Position numbers and translations under genes: made by a program. A stretch of DNA of 64,000 nt from Opitutia bacterium (GTDB lineage: Bacteria; Verrucomicrobiota; Verrucomicrobiia; Opitutales; UBA953), in assembly GCA_003569165.1 (NCBI GenBank), contig BGOI01000003.1:1-64000 (forward strand), read 5' to 3'. Every line of letters begins with the position of its first letter. Position 1 is the stretch's first letter. Positions 36,460 through 44,683 of the stretch are shown one piece after another. Under the pieces are notes generated by a model. It made no database searches, was not told the origin of the DNA, and saw only the letters and a list, made by a program, of their open reading frames with translations.

Positions 36460-36928
36460 GGGAAGATTGGGTGCAGGCCGGGCAGATGCCGTAGATCTCC
36501 ATGATATGGGTCAGTTCGGCATAGCCCTTGGTACGGGCGGCGGCTTCGAGGCGGGAGGTGTCGCAACCGGGCAGTCGGTCGATCCGACCACAACGACGGC
36601 AGATCACATGGTGATGGTGGTGTCCGGGTGAGACGAGCGCGTAGAGGCTGCGGCCTCGCTCGAGCGGGTGTCGCTGGACGATGCCGGCGTCGTCCATGGC
36701 GCCGAGGCTCCGGTACACCGTGACGAGGTCCAGCTTGTCGTCGCCGGCCGCTTCATGGACCTGTTCCGCGCTGAGGGGGTGCTTGGCCGCCGCGAGTACC
36801 TTGAGCATAACCAACCGAGGGGACGTAACCCGCATGGCTTTCTCCTTCATGCGGAGGACGGCCGCTTCGATGCGACCGTCGGAGCCCTCCCCGCAGCATC
36901 CTTCCTCATGGCGGTGGCCTTGGGACAT
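36452..36928 (-). CDS. Fur-family metalloregulator
   Basis: 158 aa. Winged helix (VTSPRLVMLKVLAAAKHPLS, DLVTVYRSLGAMDDAGIV), then the dimer/metal domain SPGHHHHHVICRRCG and GICPAC with two CxxC zinc pairs. An extra N-terminal segment (MSQGHRHEEGCCGEGSDGR) rich in His/Cys is unusual and could bind metal. Fur versus Zur cannot be decided. Overlaps the downstream kinase fusion and is divergent from metX. Confidence 0.85.
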   Translation of the reverse strand: MSQGHRHEEGCCGEGSDGRIEAAVLRMKEKAMRVTSPRLVMLKVLAAAKHPLSAEQVHEAAGDDKLDLVTVYRSLGAMDDAGIVQRHPLERGRSLYALVSPGHHHHHVICRRCGRIDRLPGCDTSRLEAAARTKGYAELTHIMEIYGICPACTQSSHV

Positions 36929-37015
36929 GTCCCGTAGGTTTGGGGTCGTTTATGACGAGGCAACAACGAATGGCCACTTGCCTCCCGCCCGGGTCTGGTT
37001 TGGCTGGATGAGTCC

Positions 37016-38140
37016 ATGTCCGACCGTCCGGCTAATCCGACCTCCGCTCGCGAGCTCTGCCCGGTCTCGTTCCGTGACTTTGTCTCGTCCGAGCCGTTCA
37101 AGCTCGAGTTGGGCGGCGAACTGCCGTCCTTGACGCTCCGCTATGAGACCTACGGAACTCTGCTGCCTGACAAGTCGAACGCGATCCTGGTCCCCCACGC
37201 CCTGAGCGGAGACCATCATGTGGCCGGACGCTACTCGGCCGAGGACCGCAAGCCGGGCTGGTGGGATTGCTTCGTCGGGCCAGGCAAGGCCATCGACACC
37301 AATCGCTTCTTCGTCATCGGTGTGAATTGTATCGGCGGCTGCCGCGGTTCGACCGGCCCGCTCTCGACCGACCCTCGCACCGGCAAGCCTTACGGCGGTT
37401 ACTTCCCGGAAATCACCCTTGGCGACATCGTCCGCGCTCAGCGCTTGTTGGTCCGTCACCTCGGTATCGCCAAGCTCCATGCCGTCGTCGGCGGCTCGAT
37501 GGGTGGCATGCAGGCCCTCATCTGGTGCGCCGACTACCAGGCCGAGGTCGGCCGCATCGCGGTGCTTGCCGCTGGCCTGAGCCAGTCGCCCATGGCGATC
37601 GCGCTTAACGCCGTCTCGCGCGCCTGCGTGGAGCGCGACCCGCATTTCCGCGGCGGTCATTACGCCCCCGGCGAAGGGCCTGACTCAGGCTTGGCTATCG
37701 GCCGCATGATCGCGCACATCAGCTACCTTTCTTCCGCATCGTTTGAGCAGAAATTCGGTCGCGCCAAGGTTCCGGGCGCTGGCGCCGGCGATGCCGTGCA
37801 CTGGCAGGTCGAAAGCTACCTCGAACATCAGGGTAATTCGTTCGTCCAGCGCTTCGATGCCAATAGCTGGCTGCGCATCACCCGCGCCGTCGACCGCTTT
37901 GATATGACCGCGCGCGCTTCCTCTGGCACGCTCTTCACGCAGGACGGTCCGGATGTACTCGCGATCGGCTTCTCCAGTGACTGGCTCTATCCGACGAGTG
38001 AGCTGCGTATGCTCCTCGCCGCGGCTACCGCGGTCGGCGTCAATGCGGCCTATCATGAGGTCGTGACGGATGCCGGCCACGACGGCTTCCTCTTGCCCGA
38101 CACCGGGCTGACGGTTCGCCTGCACGCCTTCCTGGGCTGA
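37016..38140 (+). CDS. metX: Homoserine O-acetyltransferase
   Basis: Alpha/beta hydrolase that acetylates homoserine in methionine synthesis. Nucleophile S161 in VVGGSMGGMQ; NCIGGCRGSTGP and the late SDWLYP (Asp) and DAGHDGFL (His) complete the family pattern. 374 aa. Acetyl versus succinyl donor is not certain from motifs. No metY/metZ partner nearby. Its stop is adjacent to the cardiolipin synthase stop. Confidence 0.9.
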   Translation: MSDRPANPTSARELCPVSFRDFVSSEPFKLELGGELPSLTLRYETYGTLLPDKSNAILVPHALSGDHHVAGRYSAEDRKPGWWDCFVGPGKAIDTNRFFVIGVNCIGGCRGSTGPLSTDPRTGKPYGGYFPEITLGDIVRAQRLLVRHLGIAKLHAVVGGSMGGMQALIWCADYQAEVGRIAVLAAGLSQSPMAIALNAVSRACVERDPHFRGGHYAPGEGPDSGLAIGRMIAHISYLSSASFEQKFGRAKVPGAGAGDAVHWQVESYLEHQGNSFVQRFDANSWLRITRAVDRFDMTARASSGTLFTQDGPDVLAIGFSSDWLYPTSELRMLLAAATAVGVNAAYHEVVTDAGHDGFLLPDTGLTVRLHAFLG

Positions 38141-39586
38141 TCAGAGAAGCGGGGAGATTACCTTCGAGACCGCTTCGATCAACCGGCCGGTCAGCGTGCG
38201 GCTGCGGCGGTAGAGGTCTTCGGTGTAGCGCGTCGACTCCGTCTCCCAGCCCGCGATGAGCGCGCTGACTTCGGCCACCGCCGCGGGGTCGCGCACGACC
38301 GCGCCGATCTCGTAGTTCAGGAAGAGTGAACGCATATCGAGGTTCGCCGACCCCACAACCAGTTGCTCTTCGTCGACAATGACGAGTTTGGCGTGGAGCA
38401 CATCCGGCTTGAAGAAGTGAATCTCCGCGCCGGCCTCGCGCAGGTTGCGCAGGTACCAACGACGGGCGAGGTCGAGGAGGCGATGGTCCGAGCGGCGCGG
38501 CACCATGATCTTCACGTGCCGGCCGGCATGGGCGGCGGTGACCAGGAGTGTGAAGAGCGTGCGGTCGGGTACGAAGTAAGGCGTCACGACCGTGATCGAT
38601 CGCTTGCAGTTGGAGAACAGCTTCACGTAGGTCTCCCACAGGGGGTCGCCTTCGCAGTCGGGTCCGGAGGAGATGACCTCGACGCGCGCTGGGCCGACAT
38701 GGGGCGAGCGTTCGCGGAGCAGCGTCGCGAAATGCATCGGGGCCTCGTCGGTGGCCTGGCACCAGTCAGCGATAAAGACGCGCTCGATGGCGGCTGCGGT
38801 CGGTCCTTCGATCAGGAACGAGCAATCGCGGAAGCGGCGGTTCGAGGGCTTTTCGCCCATGTAGCGCAAGCCGAGGTTCTGGCCGCCGATGACGGCGAAG
38901 GTCCCGTCAAAGACCGCGATCTTGCGATGGTTGCGCCAGTTGGCCGAGCCTTTACCCTGCATGGGCAGAGCGGGGTTGAAGCGGGCGACCATACCGCCAG
39001 CTCGACGTAGCGGTCGGCAGAGGCGCAGCGGGATGCCGAAGCTGCCGATGGCGTCGACGAGCAGGCGGACCTCGATGCCTTCTTTGGCTCGGGCGGTCAG
39101 TAGGCTCACGATCTCGCGGCCAACGGCATCGTCGCTGAGGATGTAGGTCGAAAGGCTGATGCGTCGTTGGGCGCCTTTGATCTGCCGGCGCAGTTCCTCT
39201 AAAGTGTCGCGGCCATCGCGGTCGCCCAGGAGGCGGAAGCGGTTACCGCCAAAGTCCGGCTCGTCGCTCAGTCGCCAGGCGACGCGGTTCACTTCTTTCT
39301 TCGCATCGGCGAGGGAGGAGTGCTTGCGTCCGCCGAAGACGAAGTGGAGTAGGGCGGTCGAAAGAGGGAAGAACCAGGCCAGCGGTCCCCAGAGCAGGAG
39401 ATAAGCAGGGGAGACGCGGGCCCGCATCACGCGTAGTAACACGTAGATTTGGCAGCCTGTGTGCACGGCCAGCATCGCTTTGTCTGGGAGCAGGTCCGCC
39501 CACTCTGCTATGAGGATTACGGCAGCCGTCAGCAGCGCGAGCGTCGTGCTCCGCTTTAGCCGGCCGTATCCTTGGAACGGAACCAT
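38141..39586 (-). CDS. cls: Cardiolipin synthase, phospholipase D type
   Basis: 481 aa. Two to three N-terminal membrane segments (TTLALLTAAVILIAEW, LLLWGPLAWFFPLSTALLHF) precede two HKD catalytic motifs: NHRKIAVFDGTFAVIGGQN and LHAKLVIVDEEQLVVGSAN. These PLD enzymes join phosphatidylglycerol units into cardiolipin at the inner membrane. Transcribed after rpsA but separated by the rpsA terminator. Confidence 0.88.
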   Translation of the reverse strand: MVPFQGYGRLKRSTTLALLTAAVILIAEWADLLPDKAMLAVHTGCQIYVLLRVMRARVSPAYLLLWGPLAWFFPLSTALLHFVFGGRKHSSLADAKKEVNRVAWRLSDEPDFGGNRFRLLGDRDGRDTLEELRRQIKGAQRRISLSTYILSDDAVGREIVSLLTARAKEGIEVRLLVDAIGSFGIPLRLCRPLRRAGGMVARFNPALPMQGKGSANWRNHRKIAVFDGTFAVIGGQNLGLRYMGEKPSNRRFRDCSFLIEGPTAAAIERVFIADWCQATDEAPMHFATLLRERSPHVGPARVEVISSGPDCEGDPLWETYVKLFSNCKRSITVVTPYFVPDRTLFTLLVTAAHAGRHVKIMVPRRSDHRLLDLARRWYLRNLREAGAEIHFFKPDVLHAKLVIVDEEQLVVGSANLDMRSLFLNYEIGAVVRDPAAVAEVSALIAGWETESTRYTEDLYRRSRTLTGRLIEAVSKVISPLL

Positions 39587-39622
39587 GTCGTCAAGTTAGC
39601 CCCGTCTCCCTCCATTGGGCAC

Positions 39623-39650
39623 AAAAAAAGACCCCAGTTGCCCGGGGTCT
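39623..39650 (-). terminator. Terminator after rpsA
   Basis: AGACCCCGGGC-AACT-GGGGTCT type stem followed on the minus strand by seven T. Lies about 24 nt past the rpsA stop. Confidence 0.9.
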
Positions 39651-39673
39651 GTTTGGTGCCTGCGAAGGACAGC

Positions 39674-41392
39674 TTAGTTGCCGGCCTTGTCGAGGAGGTC
39701 GCCGAGACTGTTGAAGTCTCCGCTGCCCGACGACGAGGAGGACGAACCGCCAGCCGAGGGGGCCGGGGCGCCGCCAGTGGACGGTCCCTTGATGCGGTCG
39801 TAGCTGCTGATTTCGGCCTGGAGGCGTTCGGCGTCGTAGTTCGCGGCCTTGATCGAGAGACCGATGCGACGGTCTTCCTTGTCGATCTTGATGACGCGAG
39901 CGGTGACGTCCTGGCCGACCTTGACGACGTCCTTGACGTTCTCAACGCGCTGTTCGGCGAGCTGGGAGACGTGCACAAGGCCGTCGATTTCGTCGGACAG
40001 TTCGATGAAGGCGCCGAAGTTCGCGATCTTGGAGACCTTGCCGTTGACGAGGTCGCCGATGCGGTACTTGCGGTCGATTTCGCTCCACGGATCGGTCTGG
40101 GTCTGCTTGACGCCCAGGGAGATGCGCTGCTGGTCGACATCCACGTCGAGCACGATGGCTTCCACGTCGTCGCCCTTCTTCATGACTTCGGCCGGATTGT
40201 TGATGCGGCGGGTCCAGCTCATGTCGGACACGTGCACCATGCCGTCGATGCCATCTTCCAGTTCGACGAACGCGCCGTAGTTGGTGAGGTTGCGCACCTT
40301 GCCGCGGACGCGAGCGCCCACAGGGTAGTTGTGGCGGACCTTTTCCCACGGATTGGTTTCGAGCTGGCGGATGCCGAGCGAGATCTTCTGTTCTTCCTTG
40401 TTGAAGTTGAGGATGACTGCGTCGACTTCCTGGCCGACCTTGAGGATGTCAGACGGCTTCTGGACGCGCTTGGTCCAGGAGAGCTCGGAGACGTGGACGA
40501 GGCCTTCGACGCCGCCTTCGATCTCAACGAACGCACCGTAGGCGACGAGGTTGACGACCTTGCCGTGGACCTTCTGGCCGACGGGGTAGCGCTTCTCGAT
40601 ACCTTCCCAAGGATTGGGCTGGGTCTGCTTGAGGCCGAGGGAGACGCGTTCGCGCTCGCGATCGACTTCGACGACCATGACGGTGATTTCTTCGCCGACC
40701 TTGACGACTTCGCTCGGGTGGCCGATGCGGCCCCAAGACATGTCGGTGACGTGCAGCAGGCCGTCGAGACCGTCGAGGTCCACGAACGCGCCGTAGTCGG
40801 TGATGTTCTTGACGACGCCACGGCGGATGACGCCGGGCTTGACCTCCTCGAGGAGCTTGCGACGGCTTTCGCCGCGCTGTTCTTCGATGAGTTCGCGACG
40901 AGAGACGACGAGGTTCTTCTTCTCTTTGTTGATCTTGATGATCTTGAAGTCGAAGGTCTGGCCCACGAACTGTTCGAGGTTCTTGGGGGGGTTGACGTCG
41001 ATCTGGGAGGACGGCATGAATGCGTCGACGCCGACGGAGACGATGAGGCCTCCCTTGACGATGGACTTGACGCGGCCCTGGACGATGGAGCCTTCCTGGC
41101 AATTGGCTTCGATGCTTTCCCACTTCCGGATTTGGAGGGCGCGATCGTAGGAGACGGTCGGGGTGCCATCCTTGTTCTCAAGCTTCTCGAGGTAGACCTC
41201 GAGCTGCATGCCGACCTGGACTTCGGCCATGTCGGGGAATTCGCCCTGGGGGATGAAACCCTCGGATTTGCCGTTGATGTCGACGACGACGAACTTGTCT
41301 TCGCGGATTTCGGTGACCGTGGCGTTGATCACGGAGTGTTGCTTGAGCGCGCCGAAATTGGATTCGGCGAGCAGTTTTTCCATTAGGCTCAT
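39674..41392 (-). CDS. rpsA: 30S ribosomal protein S1
   Basis: 572 aa with six S1 (OB-fold) repeats; the later ones are marked by recurring YGAFVDLDG-LDGLLHVTDMSW, AYGAFVEIEGGVEGLVHVSELSW, NYGAFVELEDGIDGMVHVSDMSW and FGAFIELSDEIDGLVHVSQL. The C-terminal tail is Ser/Gly-rich (GGSSSSSSGSGDF). Start ATG 41392 (MSLMEKLLAES); ATG 41383 is the alternative. The ORF-track start at 41485 adds an unlikely leader. S1 unwinds mRNA leaders, relevant to the A/C-rich leaders here. Confidence 0.95.
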   Translation of the reverse strand: MSLMEKLLAESNFGALKQHSVINATVTEIREDKFVVVDINGKSEGFIPQGEFPDMAEVQVGMQLEVYLEKLENKDGTPTVSYDRALQIRKWESIEANCQEGSIVQGRVKSIVKGGLIVSVGVDAFMPSSQIDVNPPKNLEQFVGQTFDFKIIKINKEKKNLVVSRRELIEEQRGESRRKLLEEVKPGVIRRGVVKNITDYGAFVDLDGLDGLLHVTDMSWGRIGHPSEVVKVGEEITVMVVEVDRERERVSLGLKQTQPNPWEGIEKRYPVGQKVHGKVVNLVAYGAFVEIEGGVEGLVHVSELSWTKRVQKPSDILKVGQEVDAVILNFNKEEQKISLGIRQLETNPWEKVRHNYPVGARVRGKVRNLTNYGAFVELEDGIDGMVHVSDMSWTRRINNPAEVMKKGDDVEAIVLDVDVDQQRISLGVKQTQTDPWSEIDRKYRIGDLVNGKVSKIANFGAFIELSDEIDGLVHVSQLAEQRVENVKDVVKVGQDVTARVIKIDKEDRRIGLSIKAANYDAERLQAEISSYDRIKGPSTGGAPAPSAGGSSSSSSGSGDFNSLGDLLDKAGN

Positions 41393-41463
41393 GTTGTTTT
41401 GACTGTTTGTCCTGGCCGTCGCGGAGGACGTTTCCAGGGTTTGGTTGGTTTTTTGGTTTTCCC
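41393..41463 (-). promoter_or_regulatory. A/C-rich leader of rpsA
   Basis: Minus-strand RNA upstream of the ATG contains AAAACCAAAAAACCAACC and ends GTCAAAACAAC next to the start codon. No Shine-Dalgarno motif near the ATG. Possible S1-binding, self-regulatory leader; inference. Confidence 0.4.
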
Positions 41464-41580
41464 TTCGGAGGGTCCGCTGACACATGCCAGCGGGCCGATG
41501 GGAAGGTCTAACGAACCGTCCGCCGGACCAGTTGGCAAGCGGATTTTGGGGGAAAAGACGGCCAGTCCGTCCGCCTTGGC

Positions 41581-42543
41581 TTATTTTGCGGCCGGACGAG
41601 CCCGGACCGCGTAATCCACGATGCCAGCCGCCACGGCTTCGGCGATCTTCTGACGATAGGCCGCGTCGGCGATCAGGGCGGCTTCCTTGCGGCTCGACAT
41701 AAATCCGCCTTCGATGAGGACGCCCGGGCAGGACAGGGTGCGCAGGACGGCGAAGCGGGCGCGTCGGACGCCGCGATCGTCGGCCCCCGTGCTCTTCACC
41801 AAGCGCCGCTGGATGCCCCAGGCGAGCGCCATATTGGCGGTGTCGAACCGGTTCCCGGGTTCGGCGCCGGTGGTCGACTTGGCTTTGCCGGCATTGGTCG
41901 ACCGCTGGCCAGCCGGGGTGAGGCAGTAGGTCTCGATGCCGTCCGCGGTGGTGTCCCCGGTGGGCCCGGCGTTATAGTGTAGGCTGATGAAGAGGTCGGC
42001 CTTGAGGGACGTGGCCATGGCGGCGCGATCATCGAGGTCCAGGAAGACGTCCTTGGTGCGGGTGAACACGACCTCGAAGCCCTGCTTTTCGAGTAGGATC
42101 TTCAGGCGAGCGGCGGTGTCGAGCGTGGCCACCTTCTCAGTGTACTTAAATGCACCGCTGACCTTGCCGGTGTCCTTGCCGCCGTGACCGGGGTCGATCA
42201 GAATGCGTCGGACTGGATCCTTGGGCAGCTCCCAGAAAAGCGGCACAAAGACTTTATCGTAATCACGTTTGGAGACGGTGAGGTGGTCGCGCTGGGAGCC
42301 CACTGCGTCGTCGAGCAATACCTTCACGCCATCGACCAGGACGAAGTCCTTGCTGTATTCCGCGTAGAGCGAGATGCCCGTGCGCGAGACATAGCGTTCG
42401 GAGCTACGGCCATCGCTCGCCTGGCGCGAAGCGTCACGCAGGCCGAGTTGTCGCACCGACTCTCCGAGGTAATAATCGGTCGAGGCTGCAGATAGCATCG
42501 CGCCGACGCCAAGCAGCAGAAGTATCGCTGCGAAGCGCCGCAC
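41581..42543 (-). CDS. N-acetylmuramoyl-L-alanine amidase (Amidase_3)
   Basis: 320 aa, signal peptide (MRRFAAILLLLGVGAMLSAA), an N-terminal beta-rich domain (residues ~25-105) like AMIN/copper-amine-oxidase-N modules, then the zinc amidase: ILIDPGHGGKDTG (H120), an EK segment, ISLHYNA and LIEGGFMSSRKE. Cuts the amide between MurNAc and the stem peptide in the periplasm; relevant to the recycling kinase upstream. Ends 4 nt before the start of... the infC stop region, so co-transcribed with infC. Confidence 0.9.
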   Translation of the reverse strand: MRRFAAILLLLGVGAMLSAASTDYYLGESVRQLGLRDASRQASDGRSSERYVSRTGISLYAEYSKDFVLVDGVKVLLDDAVGSQRDHLTVSKRDYDKVFVPLFWELPKDPVRRILIDPGHGGKDTGKVSGAFKYTEKVATLDTAARLKILLEKQGFEVVFTRTKDVFLDLDDRAAMATSLKADLFISLHYNAGPTGDTTADGIETYCLTPAGQRSTNAGKAKSTTGAEPGNRFDTANMALAWGIQRRLVKSTGADDRGVRRARFAVLRTLSCPGVLIEGGFMSSRKEAALIADAAYRQKIAEAVAAGIVDYAVRARPAAK

Positions 42544-42547
42544 GTTC

Positions 42548-43216
42548 TTATTCGGCGTCGTTCTCGCCGTTGTCTACTGAGGAGTCGTCCTCGCCGTCTT
42601 CTTCGCCCGGAGTCTCGTTGTGCACGAGCTTACGCTTATTCTGCTGAACGGGGGTGAGGCCGACGACGATGGCGCGTCCGCTGCGCTTGGGCTCGTTGTC
42701 GCGCGTGCTGATGTGCGAGAGGGCCTCGATCGCCTTGGTGATGGTGGCGATACCGATTTCCGGGTGCTCGAGCTCGCGGTAGCGATACTGGAGCAACAGC
42801 TTGATCTTGTGGCCGTGGAAGAGGAAGTTCTCGGCGCGGCGGACCTTGATGAAGAGGTCATGCACGTCGATACGTGGGCGCAGTTTAATCTCCTTAACTT
42901 TGGTCGCGGTCTTCTGGTGCTTATTCTTCTTGGCTTCTTCGTAGAGGTATTTGCCGTATTCCTGAAGCTTGCAGACCGGCGGAACAGCGGTCGCGGCGAT
43001 CTCGATGAGGTCGACGCCAAATTCACGGGCGAGGTCGAGCGCCTGCTGCGTGGGCATGATGCCCATCATCTCGCCCTTGGGAGAGATGACACGCACTTCG
43101 GTGGCCCGGATGCGGTCGTTGCGCTTGGGCCCTTTGTCTTCTTTGCGGAAGTTGCCGCGATTCTGTCCCGCGTTGTTCTTCGGGCGGGGACTTTTAGGAC
43201 GATAGGGCGAAGGCAT
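42548..43216 (-). CDS. infC: Translation initiation factor IF-3
   Basis: 222 aa. IF3 N-domain (NDRIRATEVRVISPKGEMMG, LAREFGVDLIEIAATAVPPV) and C-domain (KVKEIKLRPRIDVHDLFIKV, RRAENFLFHGHKIKLLLQYR). A basic N-terminal extension and an acidic tail (EEDGEDDSSVDNGENDAE) lengthen it beyond the usual ~180. ATG 43216 is chosen; no rare AUU/AUC start is needed. It is on the opposite strand to rpmI-rplT, breaking the usual infC-rpmI-rplT order. Confidence 0.93.
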   Translation of the reverse strand: MPSPYRPKSPRPKNNAGQNRGNFRKEDKGPKRNDRIRATEVRVISPKGEMMGIMPTQQALDLAREFGVDLIEIAATAVPPVCKLQEYGKYLYEEAKKNKHQKTATKVKEIKLRPRIDVHDLFIKVRRAENFLFHGHKIKLLLQYRYRELEHPEIGIATITKAIEALSHISTRDNEPKRSGRAIVVGLTPVQQNKRKLVHNETPGEEDGEDDSSVDNGENDAE

Positions 43217-43310
43217 TAGGTACTGCGGAGGTGTCTGGCCGATAAACTCCCCGTTTGTCGCCGATGGTTCAAGCACCGATTATCAATGCCGCGCCGCCAG
43301 TGCCTTCGGC

Positions 43311-43787
43311 TTACTTCGCCGCCGCGATCGCTGCGAGGAGTTGCTTGCCGTGCTCGGCGGCCTCGACCTTGGGGACGATGCCGACGAGTTTGCCATCGCC
43401 GTCGAAAAGGTAGGCGGCCCGGAGCGGTCCGAGGTACTTCTTTCCGTACATGGACTTTTCGACGATGGCATCGAGGGCCTTCGAGAAGAGGTCTTCCGGG
43501 TCCGAAACCAGGGTGAACTTATACCCGTGCTTTGCGGCGTACTTGGTGTGGGAGGCACAATTGTCCCGGGAGACGGCAATTAACCTAAATCCTTGTCTGA
43601 CAATGGCTTTCTCGTTTTTACCCATCTCGGCGGCCTGTTTGTCGCAGGCCGACGTGTTGTTGCGCATGTAGACGGAAACGATGGTCGGACCGTCCAGGAG
43701 GTCTGCAAACGGCCCATTGACGGGCTTGCCGTCCACTAAGGCATCTACTTTGAAAGTCAGTTTAGGCTTTTTTCCTAGGGAAAGCAT
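43311..43787 (-). CDS. Peroxiredoxin, Bcp/AhpC-TSA type
   Basis: 158-aa thioredoxin-fold protein. Peroxidatic Cys in MRNNTSACDKQA; the usual Pro of the PxxxTxxC motif is replaced, so activity may be altered. A second Cys (SRDNCASHTKY) sits where Bcp has SxDxxxSH. No signal peptide. Starts at ATG 43787 with leader ACCAAACCTAAAAACC. Stop to infC ATG is about 95 nt, so they may be co-transcribed. Confidence 0.75.
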   Translation of the reverse strand: MLSLGKKPKLTFKVDALVDGKPVNGPFADLLDGPTIVSVYMRNNTSACDKQAAEMGKNEKAIVRQGFRLIAVSRDNCASHTKYAAKHGYKFTLVSDPEDLFSKALDAIVEKSMYGKKYLGPLRAAYLFDGDGKLVGIVPKVEAAEHGKQLLAAIAAAK

Positions 43788-43806
43788 GGTTTTTAGGTTT
43801 GGTTAC
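43788..43806 (-). promoter_or_regulatory. A/C-rich leader of peroxiredoxin gene
   Basis: ACCAAACCTAAAAACC directly before the ATG on the minus strand, no Shine-Dalgarno sequence; very close to the exbB leader (ACCTAAAAACCAACC). Confidence 0.4.
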
Positions 43807-43949
43807 ATGGCAGGGGAGTGGGCTTGGCCCAGATTGTCAAACGGCCAGCCCGATCCGCCGCCTGCCAGAAAGTGAGCCCATCTCCGCTCCCTCGGCCCTT
43901 TCCCCTTTACAAGTCCCCTCGGACGCCCTTTGTTCCGACCCTTTCCGCC

Positions 43950-44141
43950 ATGCAAAAGACCCGCAAGTCAGTCTCCAAGCGCTTCAAGGTGACCGGTACC
44001 GGCAAAGTGATGCGCCGTTCCCCTAATGGCCGCCACCTGTTGAGCTCCAAGTCCCGCAAGCAGCGTCGTCGCGCCAACAAGTCCAAGCGCGTCGACTCCG
44101 GCTTCGAGAAGAAGATGCTGGCCAGCATGCCTTTCGCCTAA
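43950..44141 (+). CDS. rpmI: 50S ribosomal protein L35
   Basis: 63 residues, KTRKSVSKRFKVTGTGKVMR at the start and HLLSSKSRKQRRR in the middle, both L35 hallmarks. First gene of rpmI-rplT-pheS-pheT. Divergent from the peroxiredoxin gene across a ~160-bp region that should hold both promoters; I could not pick a convincing -35/-10 pair there. Confidence 0.95.
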   Translation: MQKTRKSVSKRFKVTGTGKVMRRSPNGRHLLSSKSRKQRRRANKSKRVDSGFEKKMLASMPFA

Positions 44142-44197
44142 ACCGGCGATCCACTTTTTGGCCGAACGGGTGTTCATTAAGGCGACCCCGAGGCCAT

Positions 44198-44225
44198 CTA
44201 ACCAAAACCAAAACCAAATACCAAC
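44198..44225 (+). promoter_or_regulatory. A/C-rich leader of rplT
   Basis: AACCAAAACCAAAACCAAAT followed by ACCAAC and the ATG: three near-identical CAAAAC units and no purine-rich ribosome binding site for a highly expressed ribosomal gene. Confidence 0.5.
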
Positions 44226-44582
44226 ATGCCTAGAGCAACCAATGGCCCGGCCACCAAGGCCCGAAAGAAGCGCGCGATTAAAGCCGCTAAGGGCTACTTC
44301 GGAAACAAATCCCGTCTGTACGTCTACGCCCTCGAGGCCGTTCAGCGCGCGCAGAAGTTCGCTTATCGCGACCGCCGCAAGAACAAGTCGACGTTCCGTC
44401 AGCTTTGGATCGTGCGTCTCAACGCCGCCTGCCGTCCCCTCGGCATTTCCTACAGCCGTCTGATCTCTGGTCTGAAAAAGGCCAACATCACGATGGACCG
44501 TAAGAATCTGAGCGAACTGGCCATCCATGACGCCCCCGCTTTTGAAGCGATCGTCAAGAAGGCCCAGGCCGCGCTCGTCTAA
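44226..44582 (+). CDS. rplT: 50S ribosomal protein L20
   Basis: 118 aa. MPRATNGPATKARKKRAIKAAKGY at the N-terminus, RDRRKNKSTFRQLWIVRLNA and LSELAIHDAPAFEAIVKKA are typical L20. Follows rpmI by 84 nt and ends at a strong terminator. L20 often represses its own operon through the leader; whether that happens here cannot be seen. Confidence 0.95.
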   Translation: MPRATNGPATKARKKRAIKAAKGYFGNKSRLYVYALEAVQRAQKFAYRDRRKNKSTFRQLWIVRLNAACRPLGISYSRLISGLKKANITMDRKNLSELAIHDAPAFEAIVKKAQAALV

Positions 44583-44603
44583 GACGACTTAACGTCCCTT
44601 CAC

Positions 44604-44635
44604 GAAGCCCCGGCCCTCCGGGGCTTCTTTGTTTT
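44604..44635 (+). terminator. Terminator after rplT
   Basis: GAAGCCCCGG-CCCT-CCGGGGCTTC with a perfect 10-bp stem followed by TTTGTTTT. Separates rpmI-rplT from pheST unless read through. Confidence 0.9.
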
Positions 44636-44683
44636 ACGGTGCTTTCGCTTGCCGATTATCCCCTCCAACGCACAAATTAACCC

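Noticed and set aside
39572-41386. 604-aa plus-strand ORF antisense to rpsA
   Set aside because: Acidic low-complexity translation that mirrors the repeated S1 domains; rpsA on the other strand is a certain gene. GC-rich codon bias makes long open antisense frames.
43788-43949. Definite sigma-70 promoters between the peroxiredoxin gene and rpmI
   Set aside because: Both genes need promoters here, but no -35/-10 pair with good spacing stood out by eye, so none is called.
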